Shown: positions 1-5,946 of the stretch, one piece after another | How the letters are laid out: every line of letters starts with the position of its first letter | Position numbering within the stretch: position 1 is the first letter of the stretch | Assembly: GCA_000435615.1 (NCBI GenBank) | Contig: FR882035.1 | Location: forward strand, 50,769 to 59,470 | Direction of reading: 5' to 3' | Source of the DNA: Firmicutes bacterium CAG:238 | GTDB lineage: Bacteria; Bacillota; Clostridia; Peptostreptococcales; Anaerovoracaceae | Length of the DNA stretch: 8,702 nucleotides | Translations under genes and position numbers: made by a program | The notes under the pieces: model-generated | Told to the model about the DNA's origin: nothing | The model's database searches: none | The model's input: only the letters and a program-made list of their open reading frames with translations

Positions 1-289
1 CGTATATAGACCCCCTTTTCGTGTATTTTCGCCTGTTTAACACCTCTTTGCCCACATTTTCCGCTGGATTTATGGCATGCTTTTGCCCTTTTTAAGAATG
101 TCATATTTTGGAATGTTGAAATCTCAACGTTTTCCACGGCGTTATTTTGTTATTATTTTACAGCAGCTTCTTTTCCCATCTAAAAATCCCTCAGACACAC
201 GAAGCGCCCTTTTATAGAAGCCTTCTTCGTGTAAATGCTATTTCCGGCCTCGTAAATAGCACAGATCCATGAGATGCAATCCTATACAA
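1..289. other. Gene-free left flank with two stem-loops
   Basis: No convincing coding region was found before the transporter gene's terminator. Two stem-loops lie in it: arms 197-204 and 225-232 (ACACGAAG/CTTCGTGT, 20-nt loop), and arms 237-243 and 254-260 (GCTATTT/AAATAGC, 10-nt loop). On the minus strand a weak sigmaA-like promoter can be proposed (TTGAGA at 127-122, 16-bp spacer, TATGAC at 105-100). It would read off the left edge toward a short open frame that could start at a GTG at 55 or 43, but that start lacks a well-placed ribosome binding site. The stretch is best read as an intergenic region between the transporter gene and an unseen neighbour. Confidence 0.5.
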
Positions 290-341
290 AAGGGACTGTG
301 CCCTGACGGTTGGATATTTTCCGTTAAAGCGACAGTCCCTT
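290..341 (-). terminator. Stem-loop terminator after the NhaC-family gene
   Basis: Arms AAGGGACTGT (290-299) and ACAGTCCCTT (332-341) form a perfect 10-bp stem. A second short pairing, ACGG (306-309) with CCGT (321-324), lies within the loop. On the minus strand the stem ends in CCCTTTTG, a short U run. It begins about 30 bp past the transporter stop codon. The large internal loop is unusual for a minimal intrinsic terminator, so it may be a structured 3' end. On the plus strand the arm is followed by CTTTA, so some bidirectional activity is possible. Confidence 0.65.
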
Positions 342-372
342 CTTTATGCAATTAAGTTGAATTGTTTCTGAA

Positions 373-1845
373 TTAAATGTCCTGTTTTGCGTGCTTCTTT
401 AATCTTACAACAGGTTCCTGCGGCAGCTTGAACAGTGGAATGAATCTGTCCCAACCTGTGAATGTCAGGAGGAGAAGGGATCCAACTGCGATGTACGCCA
501 TGAAATTGTATCTTAAGAAGTCTAACGGAACAAGCTGCTGAAGCGGATATACACCGGCAGCGATACCTACATAGAATGCAAGGTATACGTGCCATGGAAT
601 GAGCTGGGAACCGAATACGCCCATAGCGTCTCCGAATGTAGCGTTTCTCAGCTTAATCTTATACATAGCTTCTTCGCTTTCAGCTTCAATGTTTTCTTCT
701 GCAATCTGCTTGATAACCGGACCCATTGTTACAATCTGAGCCATTTCATCGGATAAAGCAGCGTTTCCGAGTAAGCAGAGAACTGCGTTCCATCCAAGCA
801 GGTGTCTTACCTTCTTGGACATCTTTACAACAAGAGCAGCAAGCGGAGCGAACGCATCCATCTTCTGCATGATGCCGCCGAAAGCAGCAACCCACATCAT
901 CATTACAACTACCCATGAACCTGCATCTGCGAAACCTGCCATGACTTCATCGAGGAAATCCTGGAAAGTACCAACCGTTCCGGCGAAGATTCCGAGTACA
1001 TAGGAAGAAACGATACCGGAACCGATACAGATGAATGTGTTCAGCCCGAGAACTGCAAGTACAATAACGAGGATGAGCGGAATAACCATGTAAAGAGCAA
1101 CGCCGTCACGAACCTGTTCAAGCAGTGCAACTGCAGCAGGTCTTTCTTCTGCAAGGAATGCCCATACATCATCTGTAATCTGGTTTACAACATGGGAACC
1201 GTCAACCGCTTCTCCCGGAAGACCCATCGTGATTCCTGCAACGAGGAAGCAGATGCAAGCGAGTGCAAGGCAGAGTACAGACCAAACACCCTGGTGTCTG
1301 ATTCTGTCTACAACCTGTACGCCCTGGATACCGGAGGATACGATTGTTGTATCGGAGATAAGACCGATGTTGTCGCCGAAGCAAGCACCGCCTGCGATAG
1401 CACAAACCGTAAGGTAAAGGTTACCGCCAACGATTTCGTTCAGCCATAAGAAAATCGGTGCGCATGCTGCGAATGTACCCCAGGAAGAACCGGTTGCTAC
1501 GGAAAGAACCGCAGTACAAAGAATACCGATGAAGGCAACACTCTTGCCTGTGATGCCGGCTTTCAGTGCGATGTTTACAACTGCTGCGCCTACACCTGTG
1601 GACATGAATAAGCTTGCCATCGCGTAAGCGAACATTAAGATAAATAATGCAATCAGGATGTTAGATACGCTGGACATAGCGGAATCGATACATTCCTGTA
1701 ATTTGAAGCCGCATACAAAGCGAGCAACAACGACAGCTGCGATCGCTGCGATTGCAGCTGCAATCAGTGCGTCCTGTCCGGAAATCATCAGTCCGGCTAA
1801 AACGAATACAGGAACGAACTTAACAAATGCTTTTAGAAAATTCAT
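373..1845 (-). CDS. NhaC-family Na+/H+ antiporter-like transporter
   Basis: A 490-residue, very hydrophobic protein with about eleven or twelve predicted membrane segments, the usual size for the NhaC family (ion transporter superfamily). Diagnostic stretches are TGSSWGTFAACAPI and, further on, GGACFGDNIGLISDTTIVSS, matching the conserved NhaC pattern GTSWGT...FGDxxSPISDTT. The family's usual HCSP in the second motif is NIGL here, so substrate or coupling may differ from classic Na+/H+ antiport. Some NhaC relatives are proposed amino-acid carriers; LysW, linked to lysine riboswitches, is one. The ATG at 1845 is preceded by AAAGGA at a suitable distance. A sigma54 promoter and two activator elements lie directly upstream, so expression is probably induced by the neighbouring EBP. 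A lysine-related substrate is an inference from that regulator; the family call is firm. Confidence 0.88.
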   Translation of the reverse strand: MNFLKAFVKFVPVFVLAGLMISGQDALIAAAIAAIAAVVVARFVCGFKLQECIDSAMSSVSNILIALFILMFAYAMASLFMSTGVGAAVVNIALKAGITGKSVAFIGILCTAVLSVATGSSWGTFAACAPIFLWLNEIVGGNLYLTVCAIAGGACFGDNIGLISDTTIVSSGIQGVQVVDRIRHQGVWSVLCLALACICFLVAGITMGLPGEAVDGSHVVNQITDDVWAFLAEERPAAVALLEQVRDGVALYMVIPLILVIVLAVLGLNTFICIGSGIVSSYVLGIFAGTVGTFQDFLDEVMAGFADAGSWVVVMMMWVAAFGGIMQKMDAFAPLAALVVKMSKKVRHLLGWNAVLCLLGNAALSDEMAQIVTMGPVIKQIAEENIEAESEEAMYKIKLRNATFGDAMGVFGSQLIPWHVYLAFYVGIAAGVYPLQQLVPLDFLRYNFMAYIAVGSLLLLTFTGWDRFIPLFKLPQEPVVRLKKHAKQDI

Positions 1846-1900
1846 TGTTTCATTTCCTTTCTATAATTAAAGTATAAATTTTAATTGCGTTTTATTTAAT

Positions 1901-1917
1901 AGCAAGAACCATGCCAA
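1901..1917 (-). promoter_or_regulatory. Sigma54 (-24/-12) promoter of the NhaC-family gene
   Basis: Read on the minus strand the site is TTGGCATG-GTTC-TTGCT, matching the sigma54 consensus TGGCACG-N4-TTGC with correct GG-to-GC spacing and a single C-to-T difference. The -24 GG lies at 1915-1914 and the -12 GC at 1903-1902. Transcription would start near 1890, giving a leader of about 45 nt before the ATG at 1845. No good sigmaA promoter was noticed for this gene, so it should depend on an activator. Confidence 0.85.
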
Positions 1918-1977
1918 GTTAAGAAAACGCTTAATAACGCAGAAATAAACACTTTTTATAAGGGAAAAAAAGGAAAC

Positions 1978-1995
1978 TGACCCAAAAACGGTGCA
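1978..1995. promoter_or_regulatory. Putative EBP-binding element (UAS) A1
   Basis: The 18-bp element TGACCCAAAAACGGTGCA has an imperfect dyad of the form TGNNCC-N6-GGNNCA. It lies about 65 bp upstream of the -24 box of the NhaC-family promoter, a normal distance for a sigma54 enhancer. A related element starts exactly 31 bp away at 2009, about three helical turns, and similar copies lie before the other sigma54 promoter near 4570. Assignment to the EBP encoded next door is inferred from this shared placement. Confidence 0.65.
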
Positions 1996-2008
1996 AAAAT
2001 AAAAAGGA

Positions 2009-2026
2009 TGACCCGAAAATGGCACT
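2009..2026. promoter_or_regulatory. Putative EBP-binding element (UAS) A2
   Basis: TGACCCGAAAATGGCACT is the second copy of the element, 31 bp from A1 start to start. It ends 6 bp before the -35 box of the regulator's own sigmaA promoter (2033). A protein bound here could activate the divergent transporter promoter and hinder or modulate regulator transcription. Confidence 0.65.
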
Positions 2027-2032
2027 GCAATA

Positions 2033-2060
2033 TTGACAAAGAAAGCAAAATGGATATAAT
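2033..2060 (+). promoter_or_regulatory. SigmaA promoter of the sigma54 activator gene
   Basis: A perfect TTGACA at 2033-2038 and a perfect TATAAT at 2055-2060 are separated by 16 bp. The predicted start near 2067 lies just upstream of AGGAGG at 2073-2078, giving a very short leader before the ATG at 2086. The regulator therefore appears to be made from housekeeping sigma factor, with possible feedback through element A2 at 2009-2026. Confidence 0.88.
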
Positions 2061-2085
2061 TGAATAGATACTAGGAGGCAATAAC

Positions 2086-4170
2086 ATGAGAAATTTCGGA
2101 GAGGTTAGAGTAATAGAACCTAAAGGCAGTCTTCCGGTTACCGCATGGAAGGTTGATAATTCACGGGAACTTAAAGGACGCGAGATACGTATTTTGCTTG
2201 ACTACATAACAATGGAGCGGGATAGTATGTGCCAGATTTGCTCCATATGCGAACATGATACGGCCAAAATAGCGGGTAAGATTATGAAATTTGTCAACGA
2301 AAGGGGCAAGATTCACAACCCTTATACGAACAGCGGGGCCGTATGTTCCGGAGTAGTGGAGGAAATATCTGATGACTGCGGCAGAAACGATGTTAAAGTA
2401 GGCGATCATGTTGTCTGCATGAGTACCATGACGGGAATTCCCGTATACATAGAAGAAATCGAAGATATCGATTACGATTTCGGTCAGATTAAATGTAAGG
2501 GATATGCGATTCTGTTTGAAACAACGATTTTGGAAATCTGCGATGATTTGCCGGAAAATCGAAAACGATACCTGAGAAGAGCCATTGATGAAGAGGGAAC
2601 CTTCTTTGGACTCAGTGAGATTGTCAAGGACATGGATATAAAGAAGGTGCTCATTATCAGTGTCAGCCTTGTTGAAATTGCGCTTTTTGCACAGCAGATG
2701 AAAAACTGTGTGCCTGATGCTGAAATATCCCTGCTTGTGGAAAACGGATGCACATGCTCCGCCAATATGAAAGAAAAAGTTTTGCTGGACGTTCTGAGCC
2801 CACTGATAGATCATATTTATTTCGACCCGATGAGCCATCCAATCGAAACTGCAGCCCGCATCTTGGGGGAAGGTGAAATGAATCAGATGGATGTGATTAT
2901 CAATCTTGAGAATATCAAAAACTGTGAGAGTGTGGCAGCTCTCATGGTAAGAAGCGGTGGTCTTATCTGCCATACCAATGTAGACAATAACTATTCACAG
3001 GCGCTTCTGATTACCGAGAGCCTCGGGAAAAAGGGAGTAGTCAACTATGCACTGGACAGCGTATATGAAAATACATACAGCATTGCGCTCGGACTGGTTC
3101 AGGATGCCGAGCCGATACTCAAGAAGCTCGATGAATATTTTGAAAAAAACAAGCGCAAGATCAAACTCAGAGTAAGCTGTGAAGAAGAACACGGGCAGAA
3201 GGCTGCCAGACAGATAGACGGATTCTTGTTTATGAGCCCGGTAACGGAAGAGTTGATTGCGGATGCCCTAAACATAGCCAAATATGATTGCAATGTAATC
3301 ATACAAGGGGAGACGGGGGTAGGCAAAGAAAGAATTTTCGATTTAATCCACCAAAACAGTCCGAGGAAGTCAAAACCGTGTATTAAGATAAACTGCGCAA
3401 CGATACAAGAAAACCTCGCAGAGTCGGAATTTTTCGGGTATGAAAAGGGATCGTTTACCGGGGCGTCATCGACCGGAAAAGAAGGTTACTTTGAAATGGC
3501 CAACAACGGCACCCTCTTCCTTGACGAAATCGGTTCTCTGCCTTTGTCCATGCAGTCTAAACTCCTGCGCGTGCTTCAGGAAAACACGTTTTATCGTGTG
3601 GGCGGTACGCAGGCGAAGCATGTAAATGTTCGCGTTATCTGTGCGAACAACATACCGCTTAAGAAGCTGGTAGACGAAGGAAAGTTCAGAGAGGATCTTT
3701 TCTATAGGCTGAACATCTGCCAGATTGAGATCCCGCCTCTCAGGAAGCGAAAAGAAGATGTCTACTGCCTTGCAAAGGATTTCATAAAGAAATACAGCCT
3801 GAAGTATGGGGTGGATAAAGATTTCAGCCCGGAGGCGTACCGGAAACTCGAAGAATACCACTGGCCGGGAAATGTGAGGGAACTCGAAAATACGGTTCAC
3901 CGGCTATATATTTGCGGGAGAGAAAATACAATCGAAGCGGATTTGGTTGACGATCTGCTCAACGAAAATGTTTATGACGAGAGTGTCATAGACATCCGCA
4001 AGGAATTCAAGAGAGAAGAATCGCTGGACTTCAATCAAATTATAGAAAGGCAGGAAAAGAAGCTGATAGAATATGCTCTCAAGAAGGAGGGCACAACGCG
4101 AAAAGCGGCCGATTTCCTGAACTTGCCGCAGACAACCCTTGCACGAAAGAAAGTGAAATATAATTTGTAA
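2086..4170 (+). CDS. Sigma54-dependent activator with Kdd-like pseudo-enzyme sensor domain
   Basis: A 694-residue bacterial enhancer-binding protein. Residues 1 to about 360 resemble L-erythro-3,5-diaminohexanoate dehydrogenase (Kdd) of lysine fermentation: RVIEPKGSLP near the start, ERGKIHNPYTNSG around residue 75, then a Rossmann-like half. The expected glycine-rich NAD(P) loop is replaced by VLIISVSLVEIA (188-199), so catalysis is unlikely and ligand sensing is inferred. The AAA+ domain follows: Walker A GETGVGKE (408-415), GSFTGA (455-460, a variant of the sigma54-contacting GAFTGA loop), Walker B TLFLDEI (476-482), and WPGNVRELEN from 593. A Fis-type helix-turn-helix ends the protein (about 668-694, RKAADFLNLPQTTLARKK). 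No receiver or PAS domain is seen. The start is set by AGGAGG 7 nt upstream. Both flanking genes carry sigma54 promoters and shared elements, so they are its likely targets. AAA+/HTH assignment is firm; Kdd homology is recognised from memory of the family. Confidence 0.92.
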   Translation: MRNFGEVRVIEPKGSLPVTAWKVDNSRELKGREIRILLDYITMERDSMCQICSICEHDTAKIAGKIMKFVNERGKIHNPYTNSGAVCSGVVEEISDDCGRNDVKVGDHVVCMSTMTGIPVYIEEIEDIDYDFGQIKCKGYAILFETTILEICDDLPENRKRYLRRAIDEEGTFFGLSEIVKDMDIKKVLIISVSLVEIALFAQQMKNCVPDAEISLLVENGCTCSANMKEKVLLDVLSPLIDHIYFDPMSHPIETAARILGEGEMNQMDVIINLENIKNCESVAALMVRSGGLICHTNVDNNYSQALLITESLGKKGVVNYALDSVYENTYSIALGLVQDAEPILKKLDEYFEKNKRKIKLRVSCEEEHGQKAARQIDGFLFMSPVTEELIADALNIAKYDCNVIIQGETGVGKERIFDLIHQNSPRKSKPCIKINCATIQENLAESEFFGYEKGSFTGASSTGKEGYFEMANNGTLFLDEIGSLPLSMQSKLLRVLQENTFYRVGGTQAKHVNVRVICANNIPLKKLVDEGKFREDLFYRLNICQIEIPPLRKRKEDVYCLAKDFIKKYSLKYGVDKDFSPEAYRKLEEYHWPGNVRELENTVHRLYICGRENTIEADLVDDLLNENVYDESVIDIRKEFKREESLDFNQIIERQEKKLIEYALKKEGTTRKAADFLNLPQTTLARKKVKYNL

Positions 4171-4197
4171 AAAACGGAGCCAGTGGCTCCGTTTTTT
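4171..4197. terminator. Bidirectional intrinsic terminator
   Basis: Arms AAAACGGAGCC (4171-4181) and GGCTCCGTTTT (4185-4195) form an 11-bp stem with a 3-nt AGT loop. T runs follow on the plus strand and, through the A run, on the minus strand. It starts immediately after the regulator's stop codon and lies about 50 bp past the stop of the convergent small gene, so it can terminate both transcripts. Confidence 0.93.
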
Positions 4198-4247
4198 GCA
4201 TTCATTCTTTATTTATTCATACTTATTTAATTTAGGAGTTTCTTTCT

Positions 4248-4496
4248 TTATTTCATCATCCAAGTCTGGAGCTTGAAATCTGCGCCTGCATTGTTCAGAC
4301 TTTCAATTCCGGCAACGATTGTTGCGTGAACTTCTTCGTCTGTGAAAGTCAGGCCCTGGTCTTTTGCATATGCCTGCATACCTGTTGCGATAACCTCTTC
4401 AGCGATGTCACCGGACATAGCCTGAAGGGAGTTGTAGTTCATGGATGTGATTGCGCTTTCAAATGCGTAGTCTAAAAAATCTTTCTTTGTAATCAT
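4248..4496 (-). CDS. Small protein of unknown function under sigma54 control
   Basis: An 82-residue protein (MITKKDFLDYAFES at its start, ending FKLQTWMMK) that I do not recognise. It is acidic, looks mostly helical, and has no membrane segment, signal peptide or cysteine. The start at 4496 is chosen because AGGAGG lies 7 nt upstream. The longer in-frame ATG at 4553 has no ribosome binding site and falls at about the predicted transcription start, so it is unlikely to be used. A near-perfect sigma54 promoter and TGACCC elements precede it, linking it to the EBP and the NhaC-family transporter. It could be an accessory or signalling partner of that transporter or of a catabolic pathway encoded elsewhere; this is conjecture. 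Confidence 0.8.
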   Translation of the reverse strand: MITKKDFLDYAFESAITSMNYNSLQAMSGDIAEEVIATGMQAYAKDQGLTFTDEEVHATIVAGIESLNNAGADFKLQTWMMK

Positions 4497-4561
4497 CTCG
4501 TTACCTCCTATAGAATTGTTATTTTTTAAATTATATTTTTTTCTTTTGTGCAAATATTATA

Positions 4562-4578
4562 AGCAAGAAGCGTGCCAA
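4562..4578 (-). promoter_or_regulatory. Sigma54 (-24/-12) promoter of the small gene
   Basis: On the minus strand the site reads TTGGCACG-CTTC-TTGCT, an exact match to the core sigma54 consensus with correct spacing. The -24 GG is at 4576-4575 and the -12 GC at 4564-4563, placing the start near 4551 and leaving a leader of about 55 nt. It matches the site at 1901-1917 closely, including the NTTC spacer, which supports a common regulon. Confidence 0.9.
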
Positions 4579-4627
4579 CTCGAAAAAATCCTCGAAACAG
4601 CCTTAAAAATAATAAAAAAGCGATATT

Positions 4628-4645
4628 TGACTCAAAAACGGCACA
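4628..4645. promoter_or_regulatory. Putative EBP-binding element (UAS) B1
   Basis: TGACTCAAAAACGGCACA matches the elements at 1978 and 2009, including the central AAAAAC-GG. It lies about 50 bp upstream of the -24 box of the small-gene promoter. It is the copy nearest that promoter. Confidence 0.62.
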
Positions 4646-4649
4646 AGAA

Positions 4650-4667
4650 TGACCCGAAAATGATTTT
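4650..4667. promoter_or_regulatory. Putative EBP half-site (UAS) B2
   Basis: TGACCCGAAAATG is identical to the first 13 bases of the element at 2009, but the right half-site is lost (ATTTT follows). It starts 22 bp after element B1 and exactly 31 bp before the perfect palindrome at 4681, the same step as between A1 and A2. Confidence 0.5.
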
Positions 4668-4674
4668 AACAATA

Positions 4675-4704
4675 AAAAAATGACCCAATTCTGGGTCATT
4701 TTCA
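4675..4704 (-). terminator. Terminator of the sigma/anti-sigma operon, overlapping a palindromic UAS-like element
   Basis: TGACCCAATTCTGGGTCA at 4681-4698 is a near-perfect palindrome. With flanking A and T runs it forms a stem of about 10 bp (AAAATGACCC/GGGTCATTTT) with a 6-nt loop. Read on the minus strand it is followed by a T run, beginning about 15 bp after the stop codon of the anti-sigma-like gene, so it fits an intrinsic terminator. The same bases are the most symmetrical version of the TGACCC element found beside both sigma54 promoters, so it may double as an activator site. Confidence 0.75.
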
Positions 4705-4716
4705 AAAAGGCTTTCA

Positions 4717-5946
4717 TTATTCCCCGGTAACGCTTGCGATGAAGTTCGATGCGTTATCAGCTCCGATGTAGAATACAAATGATTTGCTGGCGTTCATCTT
4801 TACGAGAAGATAGCCATTGTCACTCACACCGAAGTCAATTGACGAACATGTAGGATTGGATTTCGATTTGAAGGTTACATGAACGCCGGCATTGTTATAA
4901 GCTTTGCTGCCACATAATGGAGAATTGTCATTTGAGAAGATGTAGTTATCTACATATTCCCTGATGTCCGGAACACTGAACTTATGATAAGAAGAGTATC
5001 CGATGTTTTCTCCTTTGCAGTAGACATATTTGGAATACGAAACATCCGTGTCAAGTCCCGCGTCGGCAATGAATTGTTCCAGCGAGGATGGTGTATAAGA
5101 TTCATTCAGATAAAGCAGACTCTGCTTGAATCCGTCTACATCTACAGCAACCATAAGATCCGAAGAAACATTTCTGAGCCTCTTAACCTGAGCCTGAACA
5201 ACCGCCTCATTGGTTGTTGAAGTCTCCGGAATAGCGAGCGAAATGGACTTAATATCGGAAGTGGTTGTAAGCGATGTTGAAGATGTTTCCACTACATAGT
5301 TGCCGCCGGAAATCGCAAGGTGGGAAACAGATTCCTCAGCAAGGATTTCTCTGCTGAAATCAACATCACCGTTTCCATCCTTTCCTACGGCCGGCGTTGA
5401 ATTGTTATTCGGAGCCGGAGCGGTGGAATCGTCGGAGCCTGTGTTTACCGGCTTGCCGGACTTGGCGGAATCGGTATTCGTTGTTTTGTTGTCAGCGGCA
5501 GGTTTTGAACTGTCATCTTTCTGCGTCTTGTCGGTCTGCTTGGACGGAGTATCCTTGCCCGAATTGTCACCGTCTGTGAGAGACGGATTATCCGAAGCCG
5601 CCGGGTCAGGCGTTGTAATCACATTTCCCGGAACGACGTTATCGATTAAATTACCGATGTCGGACGGACTGCCGTTTCCGAATACAGCGAAAGCGGAAAC
5701 CAGCACGATGACACTTGCCGCAGCAACCGTTGCGTATTTGACCAAAGGTTTGCGGCCGGGGCTCTTCTTGACCACAGCCTCAAACGGTACTGAGTTTTCA
5801 AAGCGTTCAGGGGAAGCATCGCATTCGGCAATCTTGGCAAGCAAAGACGAAACGACCTCATCAGACGGGGTCATCTGTTCTCTCATGCTATAGACTATGT
5901 CGCTTGATGCGAAGTCATCCATGTCGCGAAAGAATTCGTCAACCAT
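4717..5946 (-). CDS. Single-pass membrane protein, probable anti-sigma factor
   Basis: A 409-residue protein of anti-sigma layout. A cytoplasmic N-terminal part of about 70 residues contains TPSDEVVSSLLAKI. One membrane segment follows a basic stretch (about residues 71-89, YATVAAASVIVLVSAFAVF). Then comes a long low-complexity linker rich in Asp, Ser, Thr, Asn and Lys (about 92-195), and an extracytoplasmic domain of about 210 residues that I do not recognise. The HxxxCxxC zinc motif of ZAS anti-sigma factors is absent. The ATG at 5946 overlaps the end of the ECF sigma gene by 8 bp and has GGAGG inside that gene, so the two are translationally coupled. It probably binds the sigma factor through its N-terminal part and senses an envelope signal outside. 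The role is inferred from topology and gene order. Confidence 0.78.
   Translation of the reverse strand: MVDEFFRDMDDFASSDIVYSMREQMTPSDEVVSSLLAKIAECDASPERFENSVPFEAVVKKSPGRKPLVKYATVAAASVIVLVSAFAVFGNGSPSDIGNLIDNVVPGNVITTPDPAASDNPSLTDGDNSGKDTPSKQTDKTQKDDSSKPAADNKTTNTDSAKSGKPVNTGSDDSTAPAPNNNSTPAVGKDGNGDVDFSREILAEESVSHLAISGGNYVVETSSTSLTTTSDIKSISLAIPETSTTNEAVVQAQVKRLRNVSSDLMVAVDVDGFKQSLLYLNESYTPSSLEQFIADAGLDTDVSYSKYVYCKGENIGYSSYHKFSVPDIREYVDNYIFSNDNSPLCGSKAYNNAGVHVTFKSKSNPTCSSIDFGVSDNGYLLVKMNASKSFVFYIGADNASNFIASVTGE

Noticed and set aside
1..55. Possible start of a minus-strand gene (GTG at 55 or 43) running off the left edge
   Set aside because: Fewer than 20 codons are visible and no ribosome binding site is at a proper distance; too little to call.
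73..87. Sigma54-like sequence TGGCATG-CTT-TTGCC on the plus strand
   Set aside because: The spacing between the GG and GC elements is one base short, and no gene follows on that strand before the hairpins.
2161..2973. Minus-strand open frame of 270 codons inside the activator gene
   Set aside because: It is antisense to the Kdd-like domain, rich in His, Phe and Cys as typical of shadow frames, with no recognisable motif.
4497..4553. N-terminal extension of the small protein to an ATG at 4553
   Set aside because: It has no ribosome binding site and lies at the predicted sigma54 start, whereas the ATG at 4496 has a strong AGGAGG.
5300..5893. Long plus-strand open frame of 197 codons
   Set aside because: It is the antisense shadow of the low-complexity linker and N-terminal part of the anti-sigma-like gene, with no ribosome binding site or family resemblance.
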